Notes: a model not told the origin generated them from the letters alone. A stretch of 64,000 nucleotides of DNA from Ceratodon purpureus (GCA_014871385.1 CM026426.1:53579972-53643971), one strand, 5' to 3'; positions 47,669-59,987 are shown, numbered from the stretch's first letter. Made by a program: numbers and translations.

Positions 47669-50424
47669 GACTCAAATGACCACCTTTAGCTCATGTTAGT
47701 AAAAATTCTATATTGCAATCACAACCAAAGTTGGTTGAAACATTTTTAGAAATTGGGCAAATTTGAAAATTTCATCTCTGCTTGAATGTCCTCTTGGATC
47801 TTGAATTGTAATGAACTATGTTGGTAAAACAATTATCCCATACATTTCTAATACGGTGAACTACTATGATTTTTTCTTTGAGGGTTTGATTTTTGTTTTT
47901 ATTTTTTTTTATTGGAAAGGCGTGCTTGACACCTATTCGCTTCATTCTATAATAGTCACAGGTGTAAATGTCGACGCAATCTAGACTTAGAATGATCATC
48001 TTAATGTATTGACTATTGAATTATGAATCTTCTCTCTATCCTTTGCCAATCTTTGGTGTATAGATGGTTCTAGGTAGCATGTAATGTCTTTGTGGTCTTT
48101 ATTTAATGTTTCATTTTCTAGACATAATATTTAATTCATAATCTTCCTTTTAGAATATTTGAATATTCAATCAATTTGCCAGATTAATTGTTTATTTGCT
48201 TTTTAGGAGATTATTCTACATCAGGTTTTTACACTTAGAGATATTATTTATCCTCGCTATATGACTTGTGCAAACTTGGATGCAAATGATCATCTTAATC
48301 CATTATGTTGCGAGAAGATTCATATGACCAACGTAATTGTATGCTTTGATGAAAGTTGTTTTGATAATAAGAATCTTTTCAGCGTTGTTTTAAAAACAAT
48401 TTAGTGTTTTATTTTTACATGTATGACCATATTTGTTATATTGAGACTTTTTGCTAATTTTGAGACAAAGTACTTATTATTGAAAAATTCATTCAAAAAA
48501 TAAATAATAAAACCAAAAATTGATAATACTCAATTAGTAATTCCATAATAAAATTTAAAAGTTTTTATTGTTAACTATTAATAGAAATTTACTAGTAAAG
48601 ATATGAAGCGGTTTATCCTCAAGTCAAGGATAAAAATGAGAATGCGAAAGGTCTCAATATAACGAATATGGTGTTATGTCTTTAAAGAACTTTAAGAATG
48701 TCTTGAAGATCAACACTTTGTGGCAATAAGGCAAATTGTTTTACAGTGGGATCATGCTTTGCTTAGGATAAAACTCCCTCAACAGTTCTTCAAACCCACT
48801 TGTGTACACGATGTAGGAGACAAATGTAGTAGTTTAATTTTGATTGATGACATCTATTAAGAAGGAAATTGACTATTTGAGGCCTACTGTTTAATAATAA
48901 AAAAGTTATGATTTTTTATTGAAACTGATGTTTGTTATGAATATGATTTTGTGTTTGATAAAGGTTTTGAATTCTGTGGTGTTGTTGTATTCCATAAGAT
49001 AGCTTGGGTGTGACTTTGAATATTCAAATGGTCACATCAGAGTGTAATAGAATAACATTGATCCTTCTTTGACCAAAAGCACTTGTTGTGCAATACTGCC
49101 TTGGTCCATCCGAAGAAAATAGATATGTCTACAAACATGTCTGTAGACATTTAAGAATATCTCCATAAGAGAAGCTAATTCTGATTAATGCTTCCACAAG
49201 GGAAATGTATAGGCTAATGATTGCTTGTCCAAATGTCTCTTAATTTATACAAAATCTCATAGGCATTGCACACACGGAGGTTTGGACTTGCATAGCAAAA
49301 GATATAGCTAGCTTAATAGTGTTTGGTTGTTTAAATAATGTCAACCACTATTCCTTCTATCATAAGAGTATTGCACTACTTTGAAACATGGCGAGGAGTT
49401 TAACGTATTAATCTCAAAATGGTCTACATAAAGAGTTTTTATCAAGAACTTCCTCTCTTCTCAAATTAAAATGGCCTATAGATTTCAAAGGCTTTGTGCC
49501 ATCACCTGGATAAAGGGTTATTGTTAATGATAGCCAATTGATTTGTTACCTAAATTTAAAGGGTATATGCATTCATTCTAAACCTTGGCATAGCTCAAAT
49601 GATCTGCAGAGCAATATACTCAATGATTTGAGCATACTCTTCAACTTGAGTTGGTCAGATATGTTTGTATCACAATTTGTCCACATATTGAAGGTGGATC
49701 CTGATGGATTTAAATCCATTGGAAAAATCCTATTACCAAAAAGTGGTCTCATTACAAAAAGAAACTGTTTAGATTATTAGTTAAATCCTATATAAAGTTT
49801 TTGGTTTGTAGCAGTTGTGAGTAGATAGTAGTTACAAAGGCTTTAAGATTATGGAATTTTCTTTATTCTTACATTGTGGATCATTAATTTATTTTGGTTA
49901 CATGTAGTCTCTATTTGTCTATGTCGTTGATCCAGTGGATTTTAACATCAAAAAATATGAGTTGTGACTTTGATGCAATAAACCATTGTTCCAATTAGAG
50001 CGGTAAAATGTATTGCAAATAGATGCCTACTTTTCATTATATCTTAATTTGCATATGTTTGGAAATGTTCAAAATTTTTCTACTTTTTACAAATTAATAA
50101 ATATTGTTATTTATTTAGTTTTTGAGTTAATATAAAGATCTATTTTACTACACTTTACTAGCATTCCAAAGCAATTTAAATTTCCAAAATCCATCAATTT
50201 TTGAGCAAGTTCATTGGAAGCACTTTGGAGTCTCTCAAAGGCCCTCTAAGGGTTGTGCGGGCAGCTTGATTCTAAGTAATTTTGGCCCGGACACCCTGTT
50301 TAGCTATGCATATCAACTCCCGGATAGCTTGCAGCAGGCTCTCTCGGTGTTTGAAACTTGAGAGCCGGGACTGTCATCTAAGTGCCACGGCATTCACTCT
50401 CCGCCTAGCGTGGCGAATAACGTC
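47669..50424. other. AT-rich spacer, no gene seen
   Basis: No frame supports a gene. Scattered short open stretches (for example 49538-49780 on +) have AT-driven composition. The GC-richer segment 50220-50424 immediately precedes the hAT-like element. Confidence 0.5.
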
Positions 50425-50559
50425 AATGGGATCATGGTTGTCATAAGAAACCGACCGTCCGTTAGTCCGTTAGTCCGTCATGGTGACAAGACACACCCAA
50501 ATGTCCGTCCGATAAAGGCGTTGACCGGTTGACTTATGGTAAGGGTAAAACGAATTTAC

Positions 50560-51225
50560 CTAGCACTGACTTTCGCACGCGCTCGCGCTCGCGCGCATCC
50601 ATTCGGGCGCGAGCAAACGGGCGAGTGCAAAAAAAAATATATATATATATTTTATTTTTTATTTTTTTTGCACTCGCCCGTACACTTGCGCCCTTCCGCA
50701 CTCGCCCGAGAGCTCGCGTCGAACTTTCACCAAGTTGTTGTTCATTTCATTTTGGTGCTACTTCTTCCTTTGCACTTGCTCGTATGCTCGCGCCCGTCCG
50801 CACTCGCCTAAGAGGTCGTACCCAACTTCCACCAAATTGTTGATCATTTCATTTTGATGCTACTTCTTCCATTGAGCGCGAGTACTCGGGCGCGCGCAAC
50901 CGGCCACGAGCATATCAGCAAAGACATACAAAGAAACCAGCCAAAGTTTTAAAATAAAAAAAAATATATATATATTTTTTTTATTTTTTTATTTTATTTT
51001 TTCATTTTATTTTTTTTGCACTCGCCCGTATGCTCGCCCCCGGCCGCACTCGCCCGATGGCTTGCGCCAGACTTCCACCAAGTTGTTGTTCATTTCATTT
51101 TGGTGCTACTTCTTCCTTTGCACTTGCCGGTATGCTCGCGCCCGAGTACTCGCGCCCATCCGCACTCGCCCGATTGCTTGCATCGGACTTCCATCAAGAA
51201 GGTGTTCATTGCAATTTTATGCACA
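50560..51225. repeat. Array of about 102-bp GC-rich/coding-like units
   Basis: Four related units (about 50669-50771, 50772-50873, 51018-51119, 51120-51222) each start with a CACTCGCCCG/GCTCGCGCCCG cluster, then CTTCCACCAAGTTGTTG-like sequence and CATTTCATTTTGGTGCTA. Units 2 and 3 are separated by an A/T-rich spacer with (TA)n. Degenerate units reappear near 52380-52500. Open frames here are by-products of periodic sequence. Confidence 0.75.
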
Positions 51226-51499
51226 AATAATTGTTGCTAGACCAAGGAGCTCAATTGCTCAGTATGCGATGTGATGGAGATCGATGAGTGATGAGAACAT
51301 TTATGGAATATGATATTGGAATAAAAATAGTAGCAAAAGGCATAGATAATTAGATTAGTAGAAGATTTTGGAGTTAGTTTAATTTTGTTTACACTAGAGC
51401 ATTTTGTGTACATTTCCACTATCTTCGCGTCGATTAAATCATAATCTATTTAATCGTCAATTCATTGTTGACTATGTCGTTCATCACACTTGATGGCTT

Positions 51500-52130
51500 T
51501 TTATCCATGACTTTTTTTTATATTTCTCCCATTCTATCCCTTTATTTGTTGATTTTTTTATTCTTCTTCTATTCTATCTTCTCGTTTTTCTTTTCTTCTA
51601 TTTCCAATGGATGATGTATTTATTTATTTTATTAGCCTTCCATTGGTCTCACATTCTATCTTTTTTTTTTTATGTATTAAAATTTCCAATTGTCTTCCAT
51701 TCTATCATCTCGTCCCTTTTAACTTCATTATAATTCCATTCTATCTTCTTGTTTTCCTTTTCTTCCATTTCTAGTGGATGATGTATTTATTTATTTATTT
51801 ATTCTTCGATTAGTCGCCCATTCCATCTTTTATTTTTATTTATTTTTCCAATTGTCTTCTATTCTATCATCTTGTTCTTTTTAAGTTCATTATTATTCCG
51901 TTCTATCTTCTTGTTTTCTTTTCCTTCCATTTTTAGTGGATGATGTATTTATTTATTTATTTATTTATTCTTCCATTAGTCGCCCATTCTATCTTTTAAT
52001 TTTATGTATTTTTTCCAATTGTCTTCCCTTCTATCATCTTATTCTTTTTAAGTTCATTACTATTCCATTCTATCTTCTCGTTTTCTTTTTCTTCCATTCT
52101 TAGTCTATCATGTATTTATTTTATAATTCC
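51500..52130. repeat. Tandem satellite-like array, about 165-bp period
   Basis: The word TGGATGATGTATTTATTT recurs at 51608, 51775 and 51937, with a degraded copy at 52104 (spacings of 167, 162 and 167 bp). Each period also contains CCATTCTATCTTCT and CCAATTGTCTTC. The composition is T-rich on +. It lies wholly inside the hAT-like element. Confidence 0.8.
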
Positions 52131-52818
52131 AAGTCTATGATGTACTTTTTTTTCCTATGTTTGTTATGTAAACTTATTATATGTGCCAACTGAATGAAAC
52201 ATGGTAAATAACATGAAATATAAGTTATTTAAATTCAAGAATAACATGAAATATAAGTTATTTACATATTTAATTAATGAATGCAATCATGAACAAAATA
52301 TATTTAACAAGAACAACTTTAATAGTACAAAAATCAAGATTCAAATCATATAAGAACATATCTACATGAGTTTTGAGAATTCATTTCCATTTCATTTTTG
52401 TGCTAGTTTTTTCTACGCACACCGACATGCACGCACCCAACCTCCACCAAGAAGTTGTTCATTTCATTTTGGTGCTTTATTTTTTCCAATGTGCATGCCT
52501 ACATGTACATGCCCAAAGGATAAACTATCACGAAAATGAAATGAACAATTTCTTTGTGAAAGTCTCGCGCAAGCTCTCGGTCGCGTGCGAACGAGAGCGA
52601 GCATTCAGGCGCGAGCATGTAGACGCGAACACCAAAAATAAAATAAAATAAAATAATATAATATAATATATATTTTGTGAGTGCTCGCTTGCGTGCCTAC
52701 GGATATTTAGGCGCGCGCACCAAAAACTCAAAAATTTAAAAAAATTTAAAAAAAAAAAAAAAAAAAATTTTTTTTGCGCGCGTGAGCATTTAGGCGCGCG
52801 CACCAAAAACCCAAAAAA

Positions 52819-52943
<125 letters not shown>

Positions 52944-53277
52944 TTTATTTTTTTTGGCGCGCGCGTGCCTACGGGCACGAGCATTCAGGTGCATGCATGT
53001 GGGCGCGCGCGCAGAAAAACCAAAAAATAAATAAAAAATAAAAAATAAAGAATTCTTATTTTTTGCGCGCGCGCGCGCGTGCCTATGGGCGCGAGCAGAC
53101 GCGACGACGGGCGCAATCCCATGGTAAACAGTTGTAAACTGTGAGGATAGTAATTTTACTCGCGCGGGGGAGCTTGTCTGATAAGCGTGTCCGATAGTCA
53201 TGTAAAAAATCGTCCGTCACGTGACAAGACGACAATTTTATGCCCCGTCCGTCTATTATGATAACCCTGAATGGGAT

Positions 53278-54092
53278 GTCAACGTGGCTCACAGCCACTT
53301 GGGATGGCAGTGTTGACTCATGAATGCATCATCCCTCCATCACCCATATTGTTTATACAACTGAATGTACAAGTTTGGTTTTTTATGACTCTTCCTCTCG
53401 TTCGAAGAGGTACTAGAATAGATGAGCAGACTAGTAGATCTAGCTTTACAGGGATGAGAGCTAGAAGCGAAACTCGCATCGACCTGTGAATAGATTGAGC
53501 ATTGTATCCAGAGGACCCTGCAACAAAGTGAGCACCGGAATTCAGGAATTTGAAGCAGATTCTTTAGTTTACATGCCACCATGAAGATGGACTGTTGGAA
53601 TATACTCTGCGTTTGAGAGATAGAGTCTCGGCATGTGGTTGCGTCGATCAAGTGCTGACAACTGTCGCTTTGGAAAATTGCATTGTTTCATTAGAGAGAG
53701 AGTTGGCATGGCAGTAGCAGGTTTCCATTTGCTTACAAGCGAATCGGGACCAGTTACACGCCGAGGCTCGAATGATGGCCTCCGCTGTAGCGTTGGAAAC
53801 ACAAGAACGACAACAATTACAACATATGTCGGTACATTAGAGAGTAAGTGTGCCGAGTTGAGGACGAATTTGGCTGAAAACTCTATGTCCTTTGCTACAT
53901 TGGCTGATTAGCAGGTGTGGTTGGTAGTCATCAAAGAAGAATTGGCAGTGCCTACAACAAAGTATTGCAAAGTGGAAGGGAAGTTGAAACGCATGGTAAA
54001 AACGCCGGCGAGTATTCGTGAGCGTGTTCATGGACAAATCATGAAGAATATTACCGACTTGAGGAGTGGCAGTGGATATTTCAAGCGTAGAA
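53278..54092 (+). pseudogene. Coiled-coil protein relic, truncated by a gypsy LTR
   Basis: From about 53600, + frames read as broken coiled coil (VALENCIVSLEREL, ALETQERQQLQ, then in another frame LESKCAELRTNLAE, KVEGKLKRMVK, IRERVHGQIMKNI). The sequence ends at 54092, where an LTR begins. The style resembles the coiled-coil relic at 16260-16706, but I cannot show homology by eye. No family is recognised. Confidence 0.35.
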
Positions 54093-54526
54093 TGGTAAAG
54101 GGAAGATTTACCAACTAAACCCTAGCCTTTACAAATCCATCAAAACCCTACAAAACCCAACTCAATCAAGTATTCAAACTACTCATACAAGGCTAGAAAC
54201 ACACAAAACAAGTGGAAAGAGTAGTAAAACTGCATATAATGGGTCAAAACAGCCCCAAAACCATGGCACAACAGCTTCTAACAGCTCTCAAACCTCTCTA
54301 ACTCTAACTACTCTAGTGTGAAATGATTACAAGAAACCCTAAACATGCCTCTTAAACCCCTTGAAACCCTGGCAGAAATCATGCAGTTAGTTGAACAAAA
54401 TTCATCCAGTCGGCTGGACAAAGTTCATTCAAATGATTGCATGACTGTCTGGAAACTGCAAGGGTAAAAACTGAGAGGGATTTAGAGGGAAAGTCAGAGA
54501 GGGAGATGGGGAATCTCCGGTTAACA
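54093..54526 (-). repeat. 3' LTR of the third gypsy copy
   Basis: On + it runs TGGTAAAGGGAAGATTTA to GGGGAATCTCCGGTTAACA, 434 bp. It contains CCAGTCGGCTGG and two AAACCCTA teloboxes at places equivalent to the other LTRs. The next internal bases, TTATCCCCTTTTTT, are the polypurine tract on -. Confidence 0.85.
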
Positions 54527-54691
54527 TTATCCCCTTTTTTCAATAGTTATGTCCTCAAAACACAGGGTAGTGGGAAAAAAGAGGAAGTGAAAACTAGCCT
54601 TAAAAGTACAAAACCTCAAAAAAGATCTAAAAACTAAAAAAAACTAAACCTTAGCCGAAATCTGGTGGGGGTGAATTGGTGTATGGCTCAG

Positions 54692-55557
54692 TCAGTCGGC
54701 TGCAGAGGTTGGTTTTGCTATAGATGGAGCATTGTTATCAAGCAGCCATGGCTCGAAGTCGGGATCTGGCTCCTCAAAACGCATCAACCACCGCTGTTGA
54801 CGGTCAAAGTCGGCTCGGTCGGAGGCGAGGGCAGTCTCCAAATCTCGCTGCTTGGTTGCCGTGTAGTCTCGGACGGCCCGACTCACTTCTCGGGTAGGTG
54901 CTGTGCGAGTAGCCAGCTCCAACGTCAACTTCTAGTTCTCTGGAACCAGACGGTCGGCTTGCTCCAATTGGGCGCTCATAGTGTGCTCAAGTTCCAGCCT
55001 CCAAAGTGAAGGTTCGGGGCGAGATGGCTGGGCCGTTGTTATCGCTATCTGGGCTTGCAAGGATTGGACAACCGACTGAAGGGCCGTTTGTCCTGCAGTA
55101 GCTGGTGGCAAGCAACCGCGGTAGACTACAAAGTGGTAGCTAATAAGGCGACCTCGGCGGTGAGGTCATGCACCGTGGCAGTGAGGATGTCAACTGAGGA
55201 TGCAGCTTGCTGCCGGGTGGCGTCAAGCTACCTGGCGGCAGCCTTTGTCCTGACAAGGACAGTGGCCAAGGCTTGTAGATTTGTCATCAACAATTGATAG
55301 TCCGAGGTTGGGTCGAGAGATCCTTGGAACAATTGGCCATTCAAGTCGTCTGGAGGTCCGCTAGAAGAGCCACCCAAATGGAGACGAACTCGTCGGCTGT
55401 TGGTAGGAGGCGTGTCGGTGCTGGTGGGCGGAGTCGTACAGTCCATGGGTGGTGCAAAGGCTTGCCGAGGTCTCGGTGCTAATCCCGAAGATGTGTGGGC
55501 CGCCACGGTTGGTCGAGAGGAAACAACCTGTAACGGGTGGAGCAGGGACAGACCCAC
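54692..55557 (-). pseudogene. Accessory coiled-coil ORF of the third gypsy copy
   Basis: On -, 55557-55228 reads Ser/Pro-rich sequence ending LQALATVLVRTKAAAR, matching LNALATVLVRTRAAAR of the young copy. 54928-54692 reads LELATRTAPTREVSRAVRDY and RWLMRFEEPDPDFEPWL, matching the C-terminus of the young accessory ORF. The middle is frameshifted. Conservation of both ends between diverged copies supports this as a real element gene. Confidence 0.7.
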
Positions 55558-55600
55558 TGCTGATGTGGTGGTCGCTGGGGGTATTGCTGGGAGTGAACCG

Positions 55601-56329
55601 GGTTTGTGAGCCTGGAAATTTGAATGTTTGCCAGACGACTATCTCCCAACCGGTGAGAGGTGCATCGATTCTGACTGATGGTGCTGCTAGGGTCTTGTCG
55701 GTGGTCCTGAGGCGAAACTGGGATGCGTACGTGATGCGGTTCTACCTAGCGCACTCTTCCTCTCATGGTTGGAAGGACCTATGAGATCAATGATATCAGG
55801 AACCAGGCAACGCATCATAGATGATATGAAGCGATCCTTGTTTCGCTCATAAGGGGAAATCGAAGCGTGTGTCACCCTCACCAGTGCAGGTACTACTAAT
55901 CTTGACCACGGAGGACCCATCTCTTGCCATACTCACCCCAAACTCTAAACCATATGAAAGAACAAAGAAACTAGCAACCTGTTGTCTACAAACTAAAACA
56001 CTCCGTAAAACCGAATCTCTATCGTGCATACAAATCCCAACATCTAAGAAACATGGAGGACCATAGAATAAGTGGCCAAAGCCAACAATTTATCCTTCAG
56101 TATATGGAAGTTGTAGTACCAATTTTAAAATTCTCAGATCCGGAATTTCGAGCAAGACAGAATTGTCGTTGCACTACTCATCCACCGTGGAGTGTAGGAC
56201 AAGTTGTTATATAGTACATCATAACAGTCCGTAGGCCTTAATGCTACATTTTGCAGTTCAATCCTACGCACTACATGGTTTTGGACCTTTGGTAGTAAGA
56301 ATCACGGTTGAGAGGTAGTAAGAATCAGG
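55601..56329. other. Junction region between the gypsy and MULE relics
   Basis: No confident gene. A - frame at 55920-55687 (DRFISSMMRCLVPDIIDL) is protein-like but unrecognised. A segment at about 56113-56190 resembles 58015-58090 in the same orientation (both contain aattcaaaattc/attttaaaattc and ccgatccg/cagatccgg words and end cactac..atcc), giving weak direct repeats around the MULE. Confidence 0.35.
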
Positions 56330-57838
56330 GTCCTGCGACATTTTGCTTCTTCAACATCAAAATCCTTTTCAAACTAGCTAGGAAAGATTGAATACTAGCG
56401 TTCATGTTTTGGCCAGCATGAGGGTAGTTCTGATTTGCAGCACACCACTTTCGAATCTTCTTTCTTGAGTGCTTATCAATGTATTTCATGAACTTAGCTT
56501 CCCAAAGTCCGAGCGTCCTTAATCTTGTCCAGCTCCTTGCTAGCCCATGCCACTGGATCTGTTCCTACAACATACCCTACACCGTGCAGAACGTCTTCAA
56601 CATCCTTCAGGATATTGATCCTATCCTCAATCCGACTTATTGTGTTTGCCGCATTCTTTCTCCATGCCTTCTCCACATGCCTGAAACAGATTAGAATCCT
56701 CAACCTCGGCCACAACTCCCTGTAGTGCATTGTAGTTGTGAGAAAGGTGCACTACATGTGATCATTGCGTAATTGCCCTAAACCAAATTCAAAGGAAAAT
56801 AAAGTTAGGCATAAGCTTACTCTAGGACGTTCAATCCAGCTTGAGCATTATCCACAATTATTGACGATGGCTCCCAATCAAGCTTGACAGATATGGCTTT
56901 GTCCTTTAGTGCCTATAGCACGGATTTCAAAGCAACCGGAATAGCACTCCGCCATTCGTCAAACGCCAAAACGGTGTACTATGGATACTGCGTCAAATTA
57001 TATTCACAAAAGTTGGTGTTGGATCAAGGTTTAGGGACATGCCAAGACAAAAACCCTTAACCCTATTGCACTACACATACAAAATTACTACGTCCTCAGG
57101 TTATGGGAGACTCCACTCACCCGGGTGTGACTTCTACCAAACGTGGTGTCTACTGAAATAGCACTTCCATGGCCATATCTCACAAGTATAGCCTTCTGCC
57201 ACGATGTCTAAATTCCGAGTGTGAAGGGGGCGTCGTCCTGTTCTTTCTTGTTGATATCCAGCAGACTAAGTTCTTGATAAAAGAAAACGTCTTCAATGTT
57301 CTTATCCTTCCAGAGCCCAATGCTAGCAGTCTCCTTCTGCTTCATCCAAGACTCCTATGCACAATTGTTTGCTATGTTGCAGATGTCCTTCGCCTAGACA
57401 AACATATCTCTACTAATCGAAGCATTCGATAGCGCTCTCTCCATAATCAATGCAGAGTGTTCATCAGTTCCGGTTGGCAAAACCATTGAGTCTAGGTGAC
57501 AATCTCTTGTCCTAGTAACTTCTTCAAATGAGAGTCTTTTGTGAGGACAGTGCTCCCCTAAACTAAGGACCACAGGACACTCAATCTCGTCCTTGACATC
57601 AACATAGTTTAGCATATGGTCTGGTAAAGCGCTTACTCCATGTGTTTCTACCGCATGACTTCCTAGGACGTTCTTCCATTTGTTATCGGAAAAGCCTGTT
57701 ATATCTCCTATCCTCAGTAAGTGGTGAAGCTTTCCATGCACTTTCTATTTTGCAGAATAGAGTTGTAATCACACAGTGCATCATCCTCGCTAGAACAAGT
57801 ACGGCTAAACTCAATCGTTGAAGACCCCTCACTTGACA
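56330..57838 (-). pseudogene. MULE (Mutator-like) transposase pseudogene
   Basis: The ATG at 57838 (on -) opens MSSEGSSTIEFSRTCSSED. A frameshift at about 57740 leads to 115 codons to 57394. After further breaks, FTLGI and VRYGHGSAISVDTTFG supply the first catalytic Asp (about 57150), followed by YTVLAFDEWRSAIPVAL and DWEPSSIIVDNAQAGLNVL (second Asp, about 56850). A probable intron, with a GTAAGC donor near 56820 and a CTACAG acceptor near 56717, joins to ELWPRLRILICFRHVEKAW, the conserved downstream His region. The C-terminal part reads WCAANQNYPHAGQNMN to about 56340. The order matches MULE/MudrA transposases. Stops and frameshifts make it inactive. Terminal inverted repeats were not found. 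Confidence 0.75.
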
Positions 57839-59429
57839 TATCACCCCTTTATTTCAACTAGGTCATTCAAGAAAACTAACAACCACTCCTATACAAACTA
57901 CAACAGTCACTCACGAAGAATCTCTACACTTCAAACAAATTCCAGGACTTCTGAAATATAGAAGACGGTCGGAGTTGTGGCCCAGGATCCCCAATTTATC
58001 CCCTTTTTTTGGGGATGTAGTGCAAGAATTCAAAATTCACCGATCCGAAATTCCCGGCACGAATATTTGTCCATACACTACATATCCAATACCTTCTGAA
58101 GTACAAAGTGTTAGGTAGTATCTAAAAACGGACCTAGTTGTCACATACCTAGGCGCGCAGTACATTCCTACTAACACAATCCTTGATACTACAGCTACAG
58201 TCACACTACAGTGGGTTAAGAGGATCCACTTAGATTATTCTCTATGCTGGGTAGTTAAAAAAAAAAATCATCCATAGCACTTGCCAAACGCAATTGTCCA
58301 CCCTAAAGAAAGGACCCATCATTTCAATATTGGGTTCAAAAAGGAACCCGGCCTGACAGCCAACGCCTTTGACGGGTCAACCCTCCTCAAACTAGCCTTC
58401 GACCTCAGGCCCATTTTGGAGAAGCGGGGCCCGTCATTGGGCAGCAAGGCACTGGCAGCGGCGGCGCCCTCAAATAGAAGTTCGATGGGGGGTGATTAAC
58501 GCGACGCGCCCAATATGGTGTTGGGATAATAACCTGCCTAGACGCATTGCAATTTCAAGAAAATAAGCTTGTATCCGATTAATTAAAAGGCAATCCATCT
58601 AAGTGAGAAGCTAAATTTGAAGCCTTACCTCATCACCAGGCAAACCAATAGTGGTCACTGCTTGCATTACAAACAGTGGTCACTACTGTAACAATTCATT
58701 ATTGGAACAATGTTTTACATATATGTCTTGCAACCCTGAAGTCCTTCAAAAATCCACTAAGAAAATTTAGACTTATGTCAACCCCACATTAGATTACAAC
58801 CTCTAGTAATTTTATAAAAAAAAAAGAAAAAAAGAAAAAACATTTCTAGGCTTTTGGTACTGTAGTGCATATACTGTAGTGCATATTGATTTGTAAAAAT
58901 AAAATGAATCTCTAAAAGATCTATGAGTTTCATCTACTTTTAGGTTGGAAAGTAAAAGAACTCTGACAATCAGTAGATTATTTTTTACATTTGGTTATTA
59001 TTTCAAAGAGAAGTGATGTACGAAGCCTAAAAGTATACATAACTTGAGCAAAGTTAAAATATGTTTTGTTCTACTTCAGTGTATCGACAATGGGAATTCA
59101 TTAAACTGTAAAATTAGCTTTGTATGTCTCCCCCCACTACCTATATAAACACCCCTATATCTTAGGATGGACACAATTGTGATTTTTCAAGGTATATTTC
59201 TTCTCTATAATCTCTATCAATCTTTTTATTCTTGATATTTTACTGTTGGTTATTCAGAGCCAAGCAATCGAAGTTGAGCCGTCACAAGTAAGAGCGGAGG
59301 AGGTGATGATTGTGCCTCGATCTGCTTACGGTCCGTGTCACAGACCTTTTTTCTTTTAGGTTCTTTAGATTAACAATTGCTGGAGCTGCAGGTGAAATAA
59401 TTGGGGGCATTTGGAAGGGCAGCTGTGAA
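57839..59429. other. Spacer, no gene seen
   Basis: A short GC-rich open frame at 58281-58499 on + (72 codons) has no recognisable family and begins just after a poly-A run. The remainder is AT-rich. I see no repeat boundary. Confidence 0.4.
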
Positions 59430-59508
59430 GTTGGCCTTGGCTCAGAGTGGAGATGAGGTGGCTGTGGATTCGAATCCCTCTTGTCTGCCATTGGAAGTTA
59501 GACTTTTT
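59425..59508 (+). ncRNA. tRNA-like Pol III unit (possible SINE or tRNA relic)
   Basis: An A-box-like TGGCTCAGAGTGG at 59438-59450 and a near-perfect B box, GGATTCGAATCC, at 59466-59477 lie at tRNA-like spacing. A T5 tract at 59504-59508 could terminate Pol III. GGCAG near 59427 can pair with CTGCC at 59485-59489. No convincing anticodon stem forms, so it is not a functional tRNA gene by eye. Confidence 0.35.
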
Positions 59509-59699
59509 ATCATTCTGAGTGATTTCAGTTATTACTTCATTCTCTAGCTAGAGGTAAATTTAGTGAAGATAGCTTGCTATATTCTTGAAGAGTGTGAAGT
59601 GGGGCAGTGTGTGATGAAGAATGTAAATGCAATGCCATCTTGTGTGCTGTGGGAAGACAGGCAGATACTATGCACCCAAAATTGCGAACCACCGATGTG

Positions 59700-59800
59700 A
59701 CATTAATTAATTAATGTTGGCCTGATGAGGGATGTGATGTGGAGGGGGTGTGACGTGGCATGGCGATGGTATGTGATGGTATGGTGATGGTATGGTAATT
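59700..59800 (+). repeat. Low-complexity GATGGTATG repeats
   Basis: A run of (TTAA)n-like sequence at 59704 is followed by a G/T-rich tract with repeated gatggtatg and ggtgtgacgtggc words. No coding signal. Confidence 0.5.
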
Positions 59801-59889
59801 TGGGGATTTGCCCCATATTGTTTGCAAATGCAGAGGGTGTGACAAAGTATATGAGTTGTGGGTGGAAAGATTTTGAAATATGAAATAGT

Positions 59890-59987
59890 GTGGTTTTTTG
59901 TATTAATTAGTTGAATAGTTCCTTGAGAAGGTGCCACGTGGCACCTCCTCAAGGAACCCTTTAATTAATTGATACAAAAAACCGCAC
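59890..59987. repeat. 98-bp hairpin/palindrome centred on CACGTG
   Basis: The left arm 59890-59937 and right arm 59938-59987 are inverted copies: GGTTTTTTGTAT with ATACAAAAAACC, GTTCCTTGAG with CTCAAGGAAC, and a perfect centre GGTGCCAC|GTGGCACC. Arms of about 48 bp pair with few mismatches. It could be a fold-back MITE or a small-RNA-like precursor. The centre contains a G-box. Confidence 0.85.

Larger units (their letters stand above)
54093..55600 (-). mobile_element. Third gypsy copy, 3' end only
   Basis: On -, the 3' LTR (54526-54093) is preceded by a polypurine tract and by accessory-ORF sequence reaching to about 55560. Homology to the young element is clear in the LTR ends and the coiled-coil ORF. 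The 5' part, including pol, is missing, and the truncation point lies somewhere between about 55560 and 55930. No matching LTR follows in this window. Confidence 0.75.

Noticed and set aside
31039..47673. Target duplication for the older gypsy element
   Set aside because: The 5-bp flanks atcgt and gactc do not match, and shifting the LTR ends by a few bases does not help.
50529..51274. Several overlapping + frames rich in Arg, Ala and Leu
   Set aside because: All three frames repeat with the 102-bp unit, which reflects repeat periodicity rather than a gene.
59282..59491. A 69-codon frame on - (Pro/His-rich)
   Set aside because: It overlaps the tRNA-like Pol III unit on + and has no recognisable domain.
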